From positions 79,092 through 143,091 of the forward strand of contig QKGS01000079.1 in the NCBI GenBank assembly GCA_003250355.1: a DNA stretch of 64,000 nucleotides, in the 5' to 3' direction. The position numbers were made by a program, and so were the translations under genes. This DNA is from Bacteroidota bacterium. GTDB lineage: Bacteria; Bacteroidota; Bacteroidia; Bacteroidales; SZUA-534. Under the pieces are notes generated by a model, which saw only the letters and a list, made by a program, of their open reading frames with translations, had not been told where the DNA came from and did not search any database. Each line of letters begins with the position of its first letter. The stretch's first letter is position 1. This document shows, piece by piece, positions 20,022-29,793 of this stretch.

Positions 20022-22046
20022 CTATGTTCGTTTTTTTCTTGCTCTTACACTTGGAACCGGCATTTTTTCAAGTACCAAAGCTGTTCGTGCGGGCAAATAC
20101 AACATAAGGTGTTGAAATTTTCCATCAACTGTTGTTAAATGTGTATTATAATCTTGCTGAGGATCTATTCTATCATAACCTCCATTCTTTCCCTCGTCGG
20201 AACTAAATATATACTTATATCGTCCTTCCATAACAGGAATTGAGTAATCGGTATAACTCCTAGTTGCATGAAAGTTAAATACAAACAAATATTTAGAACG
20301 GGTAAAAGCGATGACTTTATCGCCTTCATTACACATTTGTTGGTGCATTGGAAAAATATCGAGAAAACTATCTTTTGAAATAAGTTCTATCATCTGTTGA
20401 TCAAATTTATTTAAGAACTTATATTTAAGGTCTTCTCTATCTGTCAAACTCCATTGTCGGCGAGCATGTTTATAAGACCAACCATTACCTTCACGGGGAA
20501 AATCTATCCACTCCGGATGACCAAATTCATTTCCCATAAAATTGAGATAGCCTCCTCCGGCTGTTGCAACAGTAATAAGTCTAATCATTTTATGAAGTGC
20601 TATGCCACGGTCAATATCAAGGTTTTGATCATTAACCATCATATGGAAATACATTTCCTTATCCATTAACCTGAATGCTATTGTTTTATCACCAACCAAA
20701 GCCTGATCGTGAGATTCTACATACGATATAGTTTTTTCATCATCTCGCTTTGCTGTTAGCTCATGATATATTTGCCCCAAAATCCAATCTTCATCTAATC
20801 GTTCTTTAAGTGTTTTTATCCAAAAATCGGGTACACCCATAGCAAGCCTGTATGAAAAACCAACACCACCATCGGCTACTGAATTAGCAAGTCCGGGGTA
20901 GCCGCTCATTTCTTCAGCAATTGAAATTGGGTTACCGTCTAATTCCGACATTAAATCATTAGCAAGCATTAAGTAAGTTATTGCTTCTTCATCTTGTCCT
21001 CCATCGAAATAAAAATCGTATGAAGTAAAATCACGCCCTAACCCATGATCGAGATATAGCATACTTGTAACACCATCGAAACGATAACCGTCGAATTTAT
21101 ACTCTTCAATCCAAAATTTCACATTTGAAAGTAAAAAATGAAGCACTTCATTTTTTCCATAATTAAAACAATATGAATCCCACGCCGGGTGCTCTCCTCT
21201 GCCACCGGCATGAAAAAATTGATAACGTGTTCCATCAAGATTACCAAGACCTTCCATTTCATTTTTAACAGCATGAGAATGAACAATATCCATTATAACC
21301 TTAATTCCATTACCATGAGCCTCGTCAATTAAATGCTTCAGTTCTTCAGGAGTTCCAAAACGTGACGATACTGCAAAGAAATTTGACACATGATAACCAA
21401 ATGAACCATAATAAGGGTGCTCTTGAATAGCCATTAGCTGAATAGTATTATACCCTAATTTTACAATTCGCGGTAAAATATTTTCACGAAACTCATTGAA
21501 CGATGAGACTTTATGCTCCTCACCCCCCATTCCTATATGAGCCTCGTAAATAATTGGAGGATTCTGATTTTTAGGTTTTTCATACTTCCATTCATATGCA
21601 CTGTCGGGCATCCATAATTGCGCATCGAAACCATGAGTATTTTCATCTTGCACAACACGTCGTACCCACGCCGGAATACGTTCCCCCTCGCCTCCATTCC
21701 AATATACTTTTAGTTTGTATTTTTGTTCATGAGATAGATTTTTCAACCTTAATTCCCAAAAACCATTTATTTGTTCAAACTTATATTCATCAACAGGATT
21801 CCAATTTGAAAAATCACCAATAAGAAATACGGAACTTGCATTTGGCAACCATTCTCTTATTACAAACTCGTCGCCTTGCTTAAAACAACCCAATGTTTCG
21901 TAACCAGATGCATATTCTTTAAGTGATTTAAACTGCTTTCCTAAAAGCTCTTTTTTCTTTGCTTCATAGAGTTTTATTCGTTTTTGGATAGTTTCAGTAT
22001 GTGGTGATAACCACGGGTCCTTTTTTACAATTTTGGGTACAGACAT
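20022..22046 (-). CDS. glgB: 1,4-alpha-glucan branching enzyme, GH13_8-like (eukaryotic-type)
   Basis: CBM48-like N-terminus (FKQGDEFVIREWLPNASSVFLIGDFSNWNP), VIMDIVHSHAV, FDGYRFDGVTSMLY, ISIAEEMSG, YVESHDQALVGDKT. Confidence 0.88.
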   Translation of the reverse strand: MSVPKIVKKDPWLSPHTETIQKRIKLYEAKKKELLGKQFKSLKEYASGYETLGCFKQGDEFVIREWLPNASSVFLIGDFSNWNPVDEYKFEQINGFWELRLKNLSHEQKYKLKVYWNGGEGERIPAWVRRVVQDENTHGFDAQLWMPDSAYEWKYEKPKNQNPPIIYEAHIGMGGEEHKVSSFNEFRENILPRIVKLGYNTIQLMAIQEHPYYGSFGYHVSNFFAVSSRFGTPEELKHLIDEAHGNGIKVIMDIVHSHAVKNEMEGLGNLDGTRYQFFHAGGRGEHPAWDSYCFNYGKNEVLHFLLSNVKFWIEEYKFDGYRFDGVTSMLYLDHGLGRDFTSYDFYFDGGQDEEAITYLMLANDLMSELDGNPISIAEEMSGYPGLANSVADGGVGFSYRLAMGVPDFWIKTLKERLDEDWILGQIYHELTAKRDDEKTISYVESHDQALVGDKTIAFRLMDKEMYFHMMVNDQNLDIDRGIALHKMIRLITVATAGGGYLNFMGNEFGHPEWIDFPREGNGWSYKHARRQWSLTDREDLKYKFLNKFDQQMIELISKDSFLDIFPMHQQMCNEGDKVIAFTRSKYLFVFNFHATRSYTDYSIPVMEGRYKYIFSSDEGKNGGYDRIDPQQDYNTHLTTVDGKFQHLMLYLPARTALVLEKMPVPSVRARKKRT

Positions 22047-22245
22047 AGTTTTTAACTTAATTTGATGCTATAAATGTACATTTTTTTGTTAATCATAACA
22101 CAAGAATCGCAATGAATTCATTGCATAGTTCGAGTTTTCAATATATATTTAATGATTATTTAAAAAAACAGATATTTAAACGAAATAACTAATTGAAACA
22201 TTAGATTCCAGAACCATAAAACCAACAAACTCAAAACCTCCATAT

Positions 22246-23448
22246 ATGGCGTTGACAAAAGAAAACATTGTTCAGTTATTGAAAGAAATTGATTTATTTT
22301 CTGAATTTAAAGACAAAACACTGCAACTATTTGCAAAGAATATGAATCGTGTTTTTCTTCACAAAGGTGACATACTATTCAGCAAAGGCGATATTGATAA
22401 TTCGCTATACATAATAAGTGAAGGATGCGTTGAGATACACGACAAAAATTATGTTTTCACCACACTCACAAGCAAACAATACTTTGGAGAATACACCTTA
22501 ATTGATTCAGCATGCAGGTCGGCAACCGTTACTGCAGTACACAACACTGAATTATATGAACTAAGTAAAGAAACATTTGAAGCTGTAACAAACAAGAATC
22601 CTGAGTTATGGAGGAACACACTTGTTGCAATGGTAAAACGTTTAAGAGATTACAATATTCTTGAAGAGAAGCTAACTTCGCGTACTATTGATGTTCAAAA
22701 AAAGAAATATCACATAGAAAAAGAAAAAGATTTTATTGACCAACAAAAGAAAAACCTAGAAGCAATAAATAATTCTAAAGACAAATTCTTAACAATAATA
22801 GCTCACGAACTAAAAAGCCCTCTATTTTCAATAAATGCATTAAGTGAAGACATTATTAGTCAATACGATAATATTGATAAAGAAAAGTGTCTGAACCAAA
22901 TTGAGCAAATCAAAAAATATTCAACAAATGCCTCAAATCTTTTAGAAAACCTACTGCAATGGGCAAGATCGCAAGCCGGAAGTTTGAAGATAAATTTTAA
23001 AAGAACAAATATTAATGATATAATTGTAGAAGTTATTGAGTTATATGAAGCTATTTGCCAATCAAGAAACATAACTATTGTTAATAACATTGGTAATGAA
23101 CACTTTGGTTATATTGATAGCGATATGATAAATACCGTTTTAAGGAATCTTATATCAAATGCAATACAATATTCATACGACAATAGTAAGATTGAACTCA
23201 ATATTGAAGAGGTGGCCGATATGCTAAATATTTCAATACAAGATTATGGGATAGGCATAGAAAAAACAGTAAAAGATACTCTTTTCAGCATTGACCAAAG
23301 ACCGGAAACAAATAATAAAGAAGAATCTTCCGGAATAGGGTTAGTTCTTTGTAAAGAGTTTGTTCTTAAAAATGGTGGAAGCATTTGGTTAGAAAGCACT
23401 CCTGGAAAAGGGACAACATTTAGTTTCAGCATTCCAAGAGCGTTATAA
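22246..23448 (+). CDS. Sensor histidine kinase with N-terminal cyclic nucleotide-binding (CAP_ED) domain
   Basis: cNMP-like LYIISEGCVEIHD...GEYTLIDSACRSATVTA; HisKA IIAHELKSPLFSI; HATPase N-box NTVLRNLISNAIQYS, G-box ESSGIGLVLCKEFV. Confidence 0.87.
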   Translation: MALTKENIVQLLKEIDLFSEFKDKTLQLFAKNMNRVFLHKGDILFSKGDIDNSLYIISEGCVEIHDKNYVFTTLTSKQYFGEYTLIDSACRSATVTAVHNTELYELSKETFEAVTNKNPELWRNTLVAMVKRLRDYNILEEKLTSRTIDVQKKKYHIEKEKDFIDQQKKNLEAINNSKDKFLTIIAHELKSPLFSINALSEDIISQYDNIDKEKCLNQIEQIKKYSTNASNLLENLLQWARSQAGSLKINFKRTNINDIIVEVIELYEAICQSRNITIVNNIGNEHFGYIDSDMINTVLRNLISNAIQYSYDNSKIELNIEEVADMLNISIQDYGIGIEKTVKDTLFSIDQRPETNNKEESSGIGLVLCKEFVLKNGGSIWLESTPGKGTTFSFSIPRAL

Positions 23449-23473
23449 AATAAATAACATTAGCAAATAAAAT

Positions 23474-25279
23474 ATGGCAAATTTAGGTTTTGCAATAAAA
23501 GCAAGTTTAGGGTTAATTCCGGGAACAGAAAAAATTGAAGAAAAGAAGAAATTACTCGAAGAAGAATATCAGAAACTTCTTGATTATTCAATTTCAAACG
23601 AACTAAAAGAGTACAATGAACTTGATGCTTATATCAACTCATCAGCATTTAAAACAAAAAAGAATGAAATTCTTTCATTAAACTATAAAACAACCGAAGA
23701 ATTTCAAAAAGAACAACGACTTGCAAAATTAAAAAAAGACAAAGGCATTATTAACTATTATAAAGTATTAGAATCATCAGATTTTAAACGCTTTACCAAT
23801 ATTGAAACATCAGCCGAATTAGAAGAGTTTAACAAACTGAATACATTAGTAAACTCAAAAGAACATAATTCAAAAAAAGAACAACTAGCGAATGTATTGG
23901 CAGAAGAAATAGCTAAAGAAAAAGAATTTACTACTCTTAAAAAAGATAAAGAACTTAAAAAGTATTTTAAATTCAAGGAATTAGCGTCATATAAAACTTT
24001 CCTTGAAATAGATGGCTCAGAAGAACTTGCTAATTACAAACAAGCAGAACAAGAAAACAACGATGAGTTCAAAACCCTTAAAAAAGAGAGCAGATTTAAA
24101 ACTTACTTCAAGTTTAAAAATTCAAAACAGCTGCAACTTATCAACAATGTTGAATCGTCGGATAAGCTAGAAAAATTCCAAGAACTGGAAGTTTATATTA
24201 CCTCTAATGAATTTACAAACAAAAAGGAATCGTTAAAATTTGAAAATTCAGAAGAATTTGAAAACGAAAAAAGATACAATGAATTAGCAAAATCTGATAA
24301 TCTGAAATTTTTTAATAAATACGGAATTTCAAAGCAATTTAAACTATTTGCCCAAACCAAAGCAAGCTCTGAATTACAAGAATATATGAAGTTGGAAGAG
24401 TTTGTTAAAACTAAAGAATTTATCGCCTACAAAGAGTATATGCTCGATAAGAATAAGTATTCAAAAAGCGAAGAAGCTGAGAGAGAAAACAGATATAATG
24501 AACTAAAGAAAAGCGATAATATTAAGTGGTATTTATCAATTAAAGACTCTGATAAGTTCAATTCATTAAAAGAATGGAACTTAACATTTGAAGATAATTT
24601 TAATACAGGTAAAATTGATGAAACCAAATGGATGAACAGTTTCTTTTGGGGCGAAATGTTAATAAAAGACCATTATGTAATTGCCGGAGAGAAACAAGTA
24701 TATACCAAGAATAAAAATGCTGTATTGAACGGTACAACAGTAAAACTTGTTACTAAAAACGAAAAATCGACCGGAAAGGTATGGCATCCTAAATATGGTT
24801 TTAATCAACAGGAATTTGACTATACATCGGGAATGCTAAGTACTGCAAATAGTTTCAGACAGCAATATGGAAAGTTTGAAGCAAAAATTAAAATAGACCC
24901 AACTTACCCGGTATATCAGGCGTTTTGGTTAAGAGGCGAAAAAATTGCTCCTGAAATTGATGTATTCAGATATAATATGTCAAAAAAGAATAAAATGGAA
25001 TTTATAAACCATATTGACAGCAATTCAAAAAACTCAATTGCTTCAAACTTAGGAGCAGGTGCTCTTACCGGCAAATACTTCATTTACACTTTAGAATGGT
25101 CGCCCAAAGAGATAAAATGGCTAATAAACGGAATAGAAGTACATAAAACCACACAAAATATACCGTCGGAACCAATGTACGTTCTTCTTTCGACAGGAAT
25201 AAAGCAAGATCCTAAAGGTGAAGCAATTAATTCAGAATTTGAAATAGATTGGGTACGCTGTTACGATAAAGCAGAATAA
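23474..25279 (+). CDS. GH16-fold protein with N-terminal charged helical repeats; catalytic motif degenerate
   Basis: GH16 features (LTFEDNFNTGKIDETKWM, YQAFWLRGEKIAPEIDVFRYN, YFIYTLEWSPKEIKWLINGIEVH, IDWVRCYDK); ~370-aa N-terminal repeats (LKKDKELKKYFKFKELASYKTF...); no obvious signal peptide. Confidence 0.8.
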   Translation: MANLGFAIKASLGLIPGTEKIEEKKKLLEEEYQKLLDYSISNELKEYNELDAYINSSAFKTKKNEILSLNYKTTEEFQKEQRLAKLKKDKGIINYYKVLESSDFKRFTNIETSAELEEFNKLNTLVNSKEHNSKKEQLANVLAEEIAKEKEFTTLKKDKELKKYFKFKELASYKTFLEIDGSEELANYKQAEQENNDEFKTLKKESRFKTYFKFKNSKQLQLINNVESSDKLEKFQELEVYITSNEFTNKKESLKFENSEEFENEKRYNELAKSDNLKFFNKYGISKQFKLFAQTKASSELQEYMKLEEFVKTKEFIAYKEYMLDKNKYSKSEEAERENRYNELKKSDNIKWYLSIKDSDKFNSLKEWNLTFEDNFNTGKIDETKWMNSFFWGEMLIKDHYVIAGEKQVYTKNKNAVLNGTTVKLVTKNEKSTGKVWHPKYGFNQQEFDYTSGMLSTANSFRQQYGKFEAKIKIDPTYPVYQAFWLRGEKIAPEIDVFRYNMSKKNKMEFINHIDSNSKNSIASNLGAGALTGKYFIYTLEWSPKEIKWLINGIEVHKTTQNIPSEPMYVLLSTGIKQDPKGEAINSEFEIDWVRCYDKAE

Positions 25280-25300
25280 AAAAGAAAGAATTATATTTAC

Positions 25301-25326
25301 AAGCCGGTTATTACAACCGGCTTTTT
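25301..25326 (+). terminator. Intrinsic terminator
   Basis: AAGCCGGTT-ATTAC-AACCGGCTTTTT. Confidence 0.75.
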
Positions 25327-25346
25327 CTATTATAAAAAAGAAGCAA

Positions 25347-26315
25347 ATGAATAATAAAGATAACTTCCGAATAGTATTTATGGGCACTCCCGACTTTGCA
25401 GTGGAAAGCCTTAAACAAATAATTAACAACAAATATAATGTTGTAGCAGTAGTTACAAGCCCCGATAAACCTGCCGGCCGAGGACAAAAAATTAGTGAAT
25501 CGGCTGTGAAACAATATGCCATTGAAAAAGGATTAAATATACTGCAGCCTACCAATTTGAAAGATTCTGATTTTCAGCTAGAATTAAAAAAATTAAATGC
25601 TGACTTAAATGTAATAGTTGCATTCAGAATGTTACCTGAATCGGTATGGAATATGCCCCCGTTGGGTTCAATCAACCTTCATGCATCATTACTACCCCAG
25701 TACCGTGGTGCTGCTCCAATAAACTGGGCTGTAATAAACGGAGATAAAAAGACAGGAGCTACTACTTTCTTTTTAAAACATGAAATAGATACCGGCAATA
25801 TACTATATCAAACTGAATTTGAAATTGGCGAAAATGATACAGCCGGAATAGTACATGATAAACTTATGGTTAATGGTGCTAATTTGCTTGTAGAAACGCT
25901 TGATAGAATACTTAGCGGAGATTACAAAGAAACGCCTCAGGATAATTTAATTGAAGGCGAACTAAAACATGCCCCAAAAATATTTAAAGAAGATTGTAAA
26001 ATAAACTGGCATAAAACCGGTCAAGAGATTCACAATCTTATACGTGGTCTAAGCCCCTACCCTGCTGCATGGTGTGAGTTAATATCGGAAAATCAAGACC
26101 CAACAACAATGAAAATTTTCGAAACTATATATATTAAAGATACTCACAATGAAAAACCGGGAACAATATGCACTGATGGAAAAAGAGAACTTAAAGTATG
26201 CTGTCCTAACGGATATATTAAAATAAACGAACTTCAAATAGCCGGAAAAAGGAGAATGAAAACCGAAGATTTTCTAAGAGGATTCGGTCAAATAGATGAG
26301 TATACCGCTAAATAA
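25347..26315 (+). CDS. fmt: Methionyl-tRNA formyltransferase
   Basis: FMGTPDFAVESL, SPDKPAGRGQK, NLHASLLPQYRGAAPINWAVINGDKKTGATTF. Confidence 0.96.
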   Translation: MNNKDNFRIVFMGTPDFAVESLKQIINNKYNVVAVVTSPDKPAGRGQKISESAVKQYAIEKGLNILQPTNLKDSDFQLELKKLNADLNVIVAFRMLPESVWNMPPLGSINLHASLLPQYRGAAPINWAVINGDKKTGATTFFLKHEIDTGNILYQTEFEIGENDTAGIVHDKLMVNGANLLVETLDRILSGDYKETPQDNLIEGELKHAPKIFKEDCKINWHKTGQEIHNLIRGLSPYPAAWCELISENQDPTTMKIFETIYIKDTHNEKPGTICTDGKRELKVCCPNGYIKINELQIAGKRRMKTEDFLRGFGQIDEYTAK

Positions 26316-26336
26316 ACATAAAATTGATAAGTATTT

Positions 26337-26361
26337 AAAAATGCTGTAAAACAGCATTTTT
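26337..26361 (+). terminator. Intrinsic terminator of fmt
   Basis: AAAAATGCTGT-AAA-ACAGCATTTTT perfect hairpin. Confidence 0.8.
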
Positions 26362-26483
26362 ATTCTGCGTTACATAGAATTATAGGGTATATTTAATTAA
26401 TTAAACCCAAATTATTCAACCCGACAGTGTTAGTAATCAGTAACTATAATTTATTTCTGACACCGTTACTAAATGTAAAACAG

Positions 26484-28607
26484 ATGAAAAAAACTATTCG
26501 TTCCCTTTGCTTAACAGCATTGATTCTTTTTGTTGTAATAAATATTTATGCAGAGAAATTACCGGAATTTAAGCCTGGTAACATTGCATTTACAGCATTT
26601 TGTGCCGATGGTAATGACCATTTTGCTATTGTAGCACTATCAGAACTACCGGCCGATACAGCAATATATTTTACCGACAATGAACCCGATGCTACGGGTG
26701 GACTAGCAGATACAAATGAAGGTATACTCAAATGGAATACAGGCAATAACAATATTGCATCAGGTACAATTATTGTATTTGACAGTATAACAGTAAGTAA
26801 CAGAACTGTAAGCATTGGTTCGTTAACAAGTGTATCGGGTAATGTTAACTTAACGGCAACCGGCGATGCATTATTTGCATATATGGGTGCTTCGCCAACC
26901 GATATTAAAGTATGGCTTGCCGGTATTCAAAACTCGACAGGAAATGAAGGCGATTTAAAAATGACCGGGTTAACTCCCGGGTTAACTTTCATAAACTTTT
27001 ACACTACCGGCAGCCCCGATGGTGGTTTTTACTCCGGAGCAAGAGATAATAAATTGAGTTATGCCGAATATCTTCCAGAACTAGCCAATAGTTCAAACTG
27101 GACTACTGAAACATCGGACGGTAATCTGATTTTGCCCATATCAACCAATGGTTTTTCATTAAATCCATATTTAATTGATGTAGTAACCACTGACAATAAA
27201 GAGTATACAGCCGGTGATACAATAGAAATAACATGGGTGGCAAAAGGGTTAGACAGTGTTTCTTTATTTGTATACATTCAAGCCGAAAAAACATGGTCGC
27301 CTCTTGGTAACTTTAAAAACCGTGGCCTAGATTCAATAATAATTCCTGATGATGCGAGCTATGGCAATATGTATCAAATTAAGGTATCGTCAATAATTGA
27401 TACTACAATAAACGCCGTTTCAAATTATTTCGCCATATACGAAAAACCTTTAATATCATATAAAGCTTCAGAGATACTTAGGCCTTCAATAATGCTTGAT
27501 GCTGACACAAATATTATTTACAACGAAGCTGACAGTATTTATATAACGGGAACAAACTTAACCGGAGATATAATAATAACTGCGCCAAACAAACTACTTC
27601 TTTCATTTAATATAAATGGAGAATTCAAAGATTCTTTAAAAATCAGCAATGGCGGAGGTACTGTGACCGACAAAAAGATATATATTAAAGTTAAAGATAC
27701 CGATATTACATTTATTGAATTTGACTCTGTAAAAATAGAAAGCCCCAAAGCTTCAACCATATACAGAGCATTGTCGGCAACTAAAGTCTTCTTTTTACCC
27801 ATTAAAAAAATACAAACCCCCATAACTGGAGGTTCATCGCCTTATGAAAATAAATATGTATACACGTACGGTAATGTTACTGCCACAAACAATGAAACAT
27901 TTGTTATTCAGGATTATAACGAAAAAGCTCCTGAATATACAGGCATACACATTTATATGAATGAGAAAACAGTAAAAATTGAAGAAAATGATAACTTGTA
28001 TGTTCTTGGACAAGTTAAAGAAATTAATGGATTAACAACAATCTCATACTTTTATCACGATATAAATACTGAAATACCTCAAAATAAAAATATTCCAAAT
28101 ATAACCAGTGCAACAGCTAATACTGAACCATTTGAAAGTGTATTAATAAGAATTGAGAATGCAGAGTGTACTGAACCAAAAGATATAAATAACGAATGGG
28201 TAGCAACTGATATTGATGGAAATATTATAATTAATGATAGTTTTTACAACTTCACCCCTATTCTTAATAAAGTATACAGTATTACCGGTATTGTAGAATA
28301 TTCCAATAATGAATACTCACTAACCCCTCGCTATGCCATCGACATAGACGAAATAACTAACTCAGAAACATATATATACAATGACATAAAAATATACCCT
28401 ATTCCGACAAAAGACATTGTAAATATTGAAACGTCTGAAATAATTAAAACAATACTTATTTACAATATGAATGGAACTCTCTTAGAAACTGTAATACCTA
28501 ATAGCAGCATTACTCAAGTAAATATTGCAGAATATTACAGTGGAAAATACCTATTTTCTATACAAACAGAGCAAGAGATAAGAAATATTTGTGTAATTAA
28601 GTATTAA
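26484..28607 (+). CDS. T9SS type A sorting domain-containing secreted protein
   Basis: Signal peptide from MKKTIRSLCLTALILFVVINIYA; C-terminal IKIYPIPTKDIVNIETSE...GKYLFSIQTEQEIRNICVIKY type A CTD. Confidence 0.8.
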   Translation: MKKTIRSLCLTALILFVVINIYAEKLPEFKPGNIAFTAFCADGNDHFAIVALSELPADTAIYFTDNEPDATGGLADTNEGILKWNTGNNNIASGTIIVFDSITVSNRTVSIGSLTSVSGNVNLTATGDALFAYMGASPTDIKVWLAGIQNSTGNEGDLKMTGLTPGLTFINFYTTGSPDGGFYSGARDNKLSYAEYLPELANSSNWTTETSDGNLILPISTNGFSLNPYLIDVVTTDNKEYTAGDTIEITWVAKGLDSVSLFVYIQAEKTWSPLGNFKNRGLDSIIIPDDASYGNMYQIKVSSIIDTTINAVSNYFAIYEKPLISYKASEILRPSIMLDADTNIIYNEADSIYITGTNLTGDIIITAPNKLLLSFNINGEFKDSLKISNGGGTVTDKKIYIKVKDTDITFIEFDSVKIESPKASTIYRALSATKVFFLPIKKIQTPITGGSSPYENKYVYTYGNVTATNNETFVIQDYNEKAPEYTGIHIYMNEKTVKIEENDNLYVLGQVKEINGLTTISYFYHDINTEIPQNKNIPNITSATANTEPFESVLIRIENAECTEPKDINNEWVATDIDGNIIINDSFYNFTPILNKVYSITGIVEYSNNEYSLTPRYAIDIDEITNSETYIYNDIKIYPIPTKDIVNIETSEIIKTILIYNMNGTLLETVIPNSSITQVNIAEYYSGKYLFSIQTEQEIRNICVIKY

Positions 28608-28662
28608 CAATAATTCTCAAAAAAATATAAGAGACTACCCAAAAGGTAAGATTTTATTTCAT

Positions 28663-28732
28663 TCACGGGGTGAATTACTAATAGTCAGTAATATAACACT
28701 TGCGATTTCTAGCAAACACATTCACCCCGTGA
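28663..28732. repeat. 13-bp inverted repeat (TCACGGGGTGAAT / ATTCACCCCGTGA) with 44-nt spacer
   Basis: Arms 28663..28675 and 28720..28732 are perfect reverse complements. Confidence 0.8.
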
Positions 28733-28843
28733 CTTTTTCGCCAACCTCTTTTGTTTTCATACTTAATAACTTGTCAATAACTGAAATGGATATGGTTTGC
28801 ATTAATAGATGTTTCAAAGCTATTTTTGCAAAAAAAGATATTG

Positions 28844-29782
28844 ATGAAAAAATATATTGTAACAATAACCTTAATTGCAACTCAAATTTTATTTGCAGCA
28901 AATAACGACAGACAACTTTATGTAGAAAAATACAAAGATATTGCTATAAAAGAGATGAAACGCTCGGGGATTCCTGCCAGCATTACACTTGCTCAAGGCA
29001 TACTTGAGTCGGGTTGTGGAAAAAGTTCACTTGCTTTAAAATCGAACAACCATTTTGGCATAAAATGTCATGGAAACTGGAATGGCAAAACCACAAAACA
29101 CGACGACGACCGACCCAATGAGTGCTTTAGAGTATATGACCACCCTGAACGTTCGTATCACGATCATTCGCAATTTTTACTAAAAAACACCCGATACAAG
29201 TTTCTGTTTGATTTGAAACCAACCGATTATAAAGGATGGGCTCATGGCCTTAAAAAAGCAGGATATGCTACTGCCAACGATTATGCTCACCTACTGATTA
29301 AGATAATTGAGGAAGAAAAGCTATACCGTTTCGATGAAAGAAGCTACAAACCGGAGCAAGATGTATATGAACCGGAGATTTATGCATCGGTAAATATTGA
29401 TGATTACAAAATAACTCCATTTGGCGGAGAGGTAGTTAAAGAAAACCGTATTGAGTACACTGTTGCCCGCAAAGGCGATACTTATGAGAAAATTGCCGAA
29501 GAACAAGGTGTTATGCTTTGGCAAATATTGAAATATAACGAGCGTACAAAAGGGTATCCGGTTATTCCGGGTGAACCAATATACCTACAACCCAAGCGCA
29601 GAAAGGCTGATGTAAAATACAAAACTCACACAATTGAAAAAGGTGAAACGATGTATTCTATATCGCAAAAATACGGTATTAAAATTAAATACCTGTATAT
29701 GAAAAATAACATAGAATTTGGCTCTGAACCAGAAGTTGGTACTGTTCTTAATTTACGTAAAAAGAAAAAGCCTGATGCATAA
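28844..29782 (+). CDS. Glucosaminidase (mannosyl-glycoprotein endo-beta-N-acetylglucosaminidase) domain protein with C-terminal LysM domains
   Basis: SITLAQGILESGCGKSSLALKSNNHFGIKC; two LysM-like segments (YTVARKGDTYEKIAEEQGV; HTIEKGETMYSISQKYGI). Confidence 0.9.
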   Translation: MKKYIVTITLIATQILFAANNDRQLYVEKYKDIAIKEMKRSGIPASITLAQGILESGCGKSSLALKSNNHFGIKCHGNWNGKTTKHDDDRPNECFRVYDHPERSYHDHSQFLLKNTRYKFLFDLKPTDYKGWAHGLKKAGYATANDYAHLLIKIIEEEKLYRFDERSYKPEQDVYEPEIYASVNIDDYKITPFGGEVVKENRIEYTVARKGDTYEKIAEEQGVMLWQILKYNERTKGYPVIPGEPIYLQPKRRKADVKYKTHTIEKGETMYSISQKYGIKIKYLYMKNNIEFGSEPEVGTVLNLRKKKKPDA

Positions 29783-29793
29783 TTAATTTATCA

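Noticed and set aside
23474-24560. Considered the N-terminal repeats of the GH16 protein as CRISPR-like or DNA-level tandem repeats
   Set aside because: The repetition is at protein level with diverged codons; no conserved direct repeats or spacers at DNA level.
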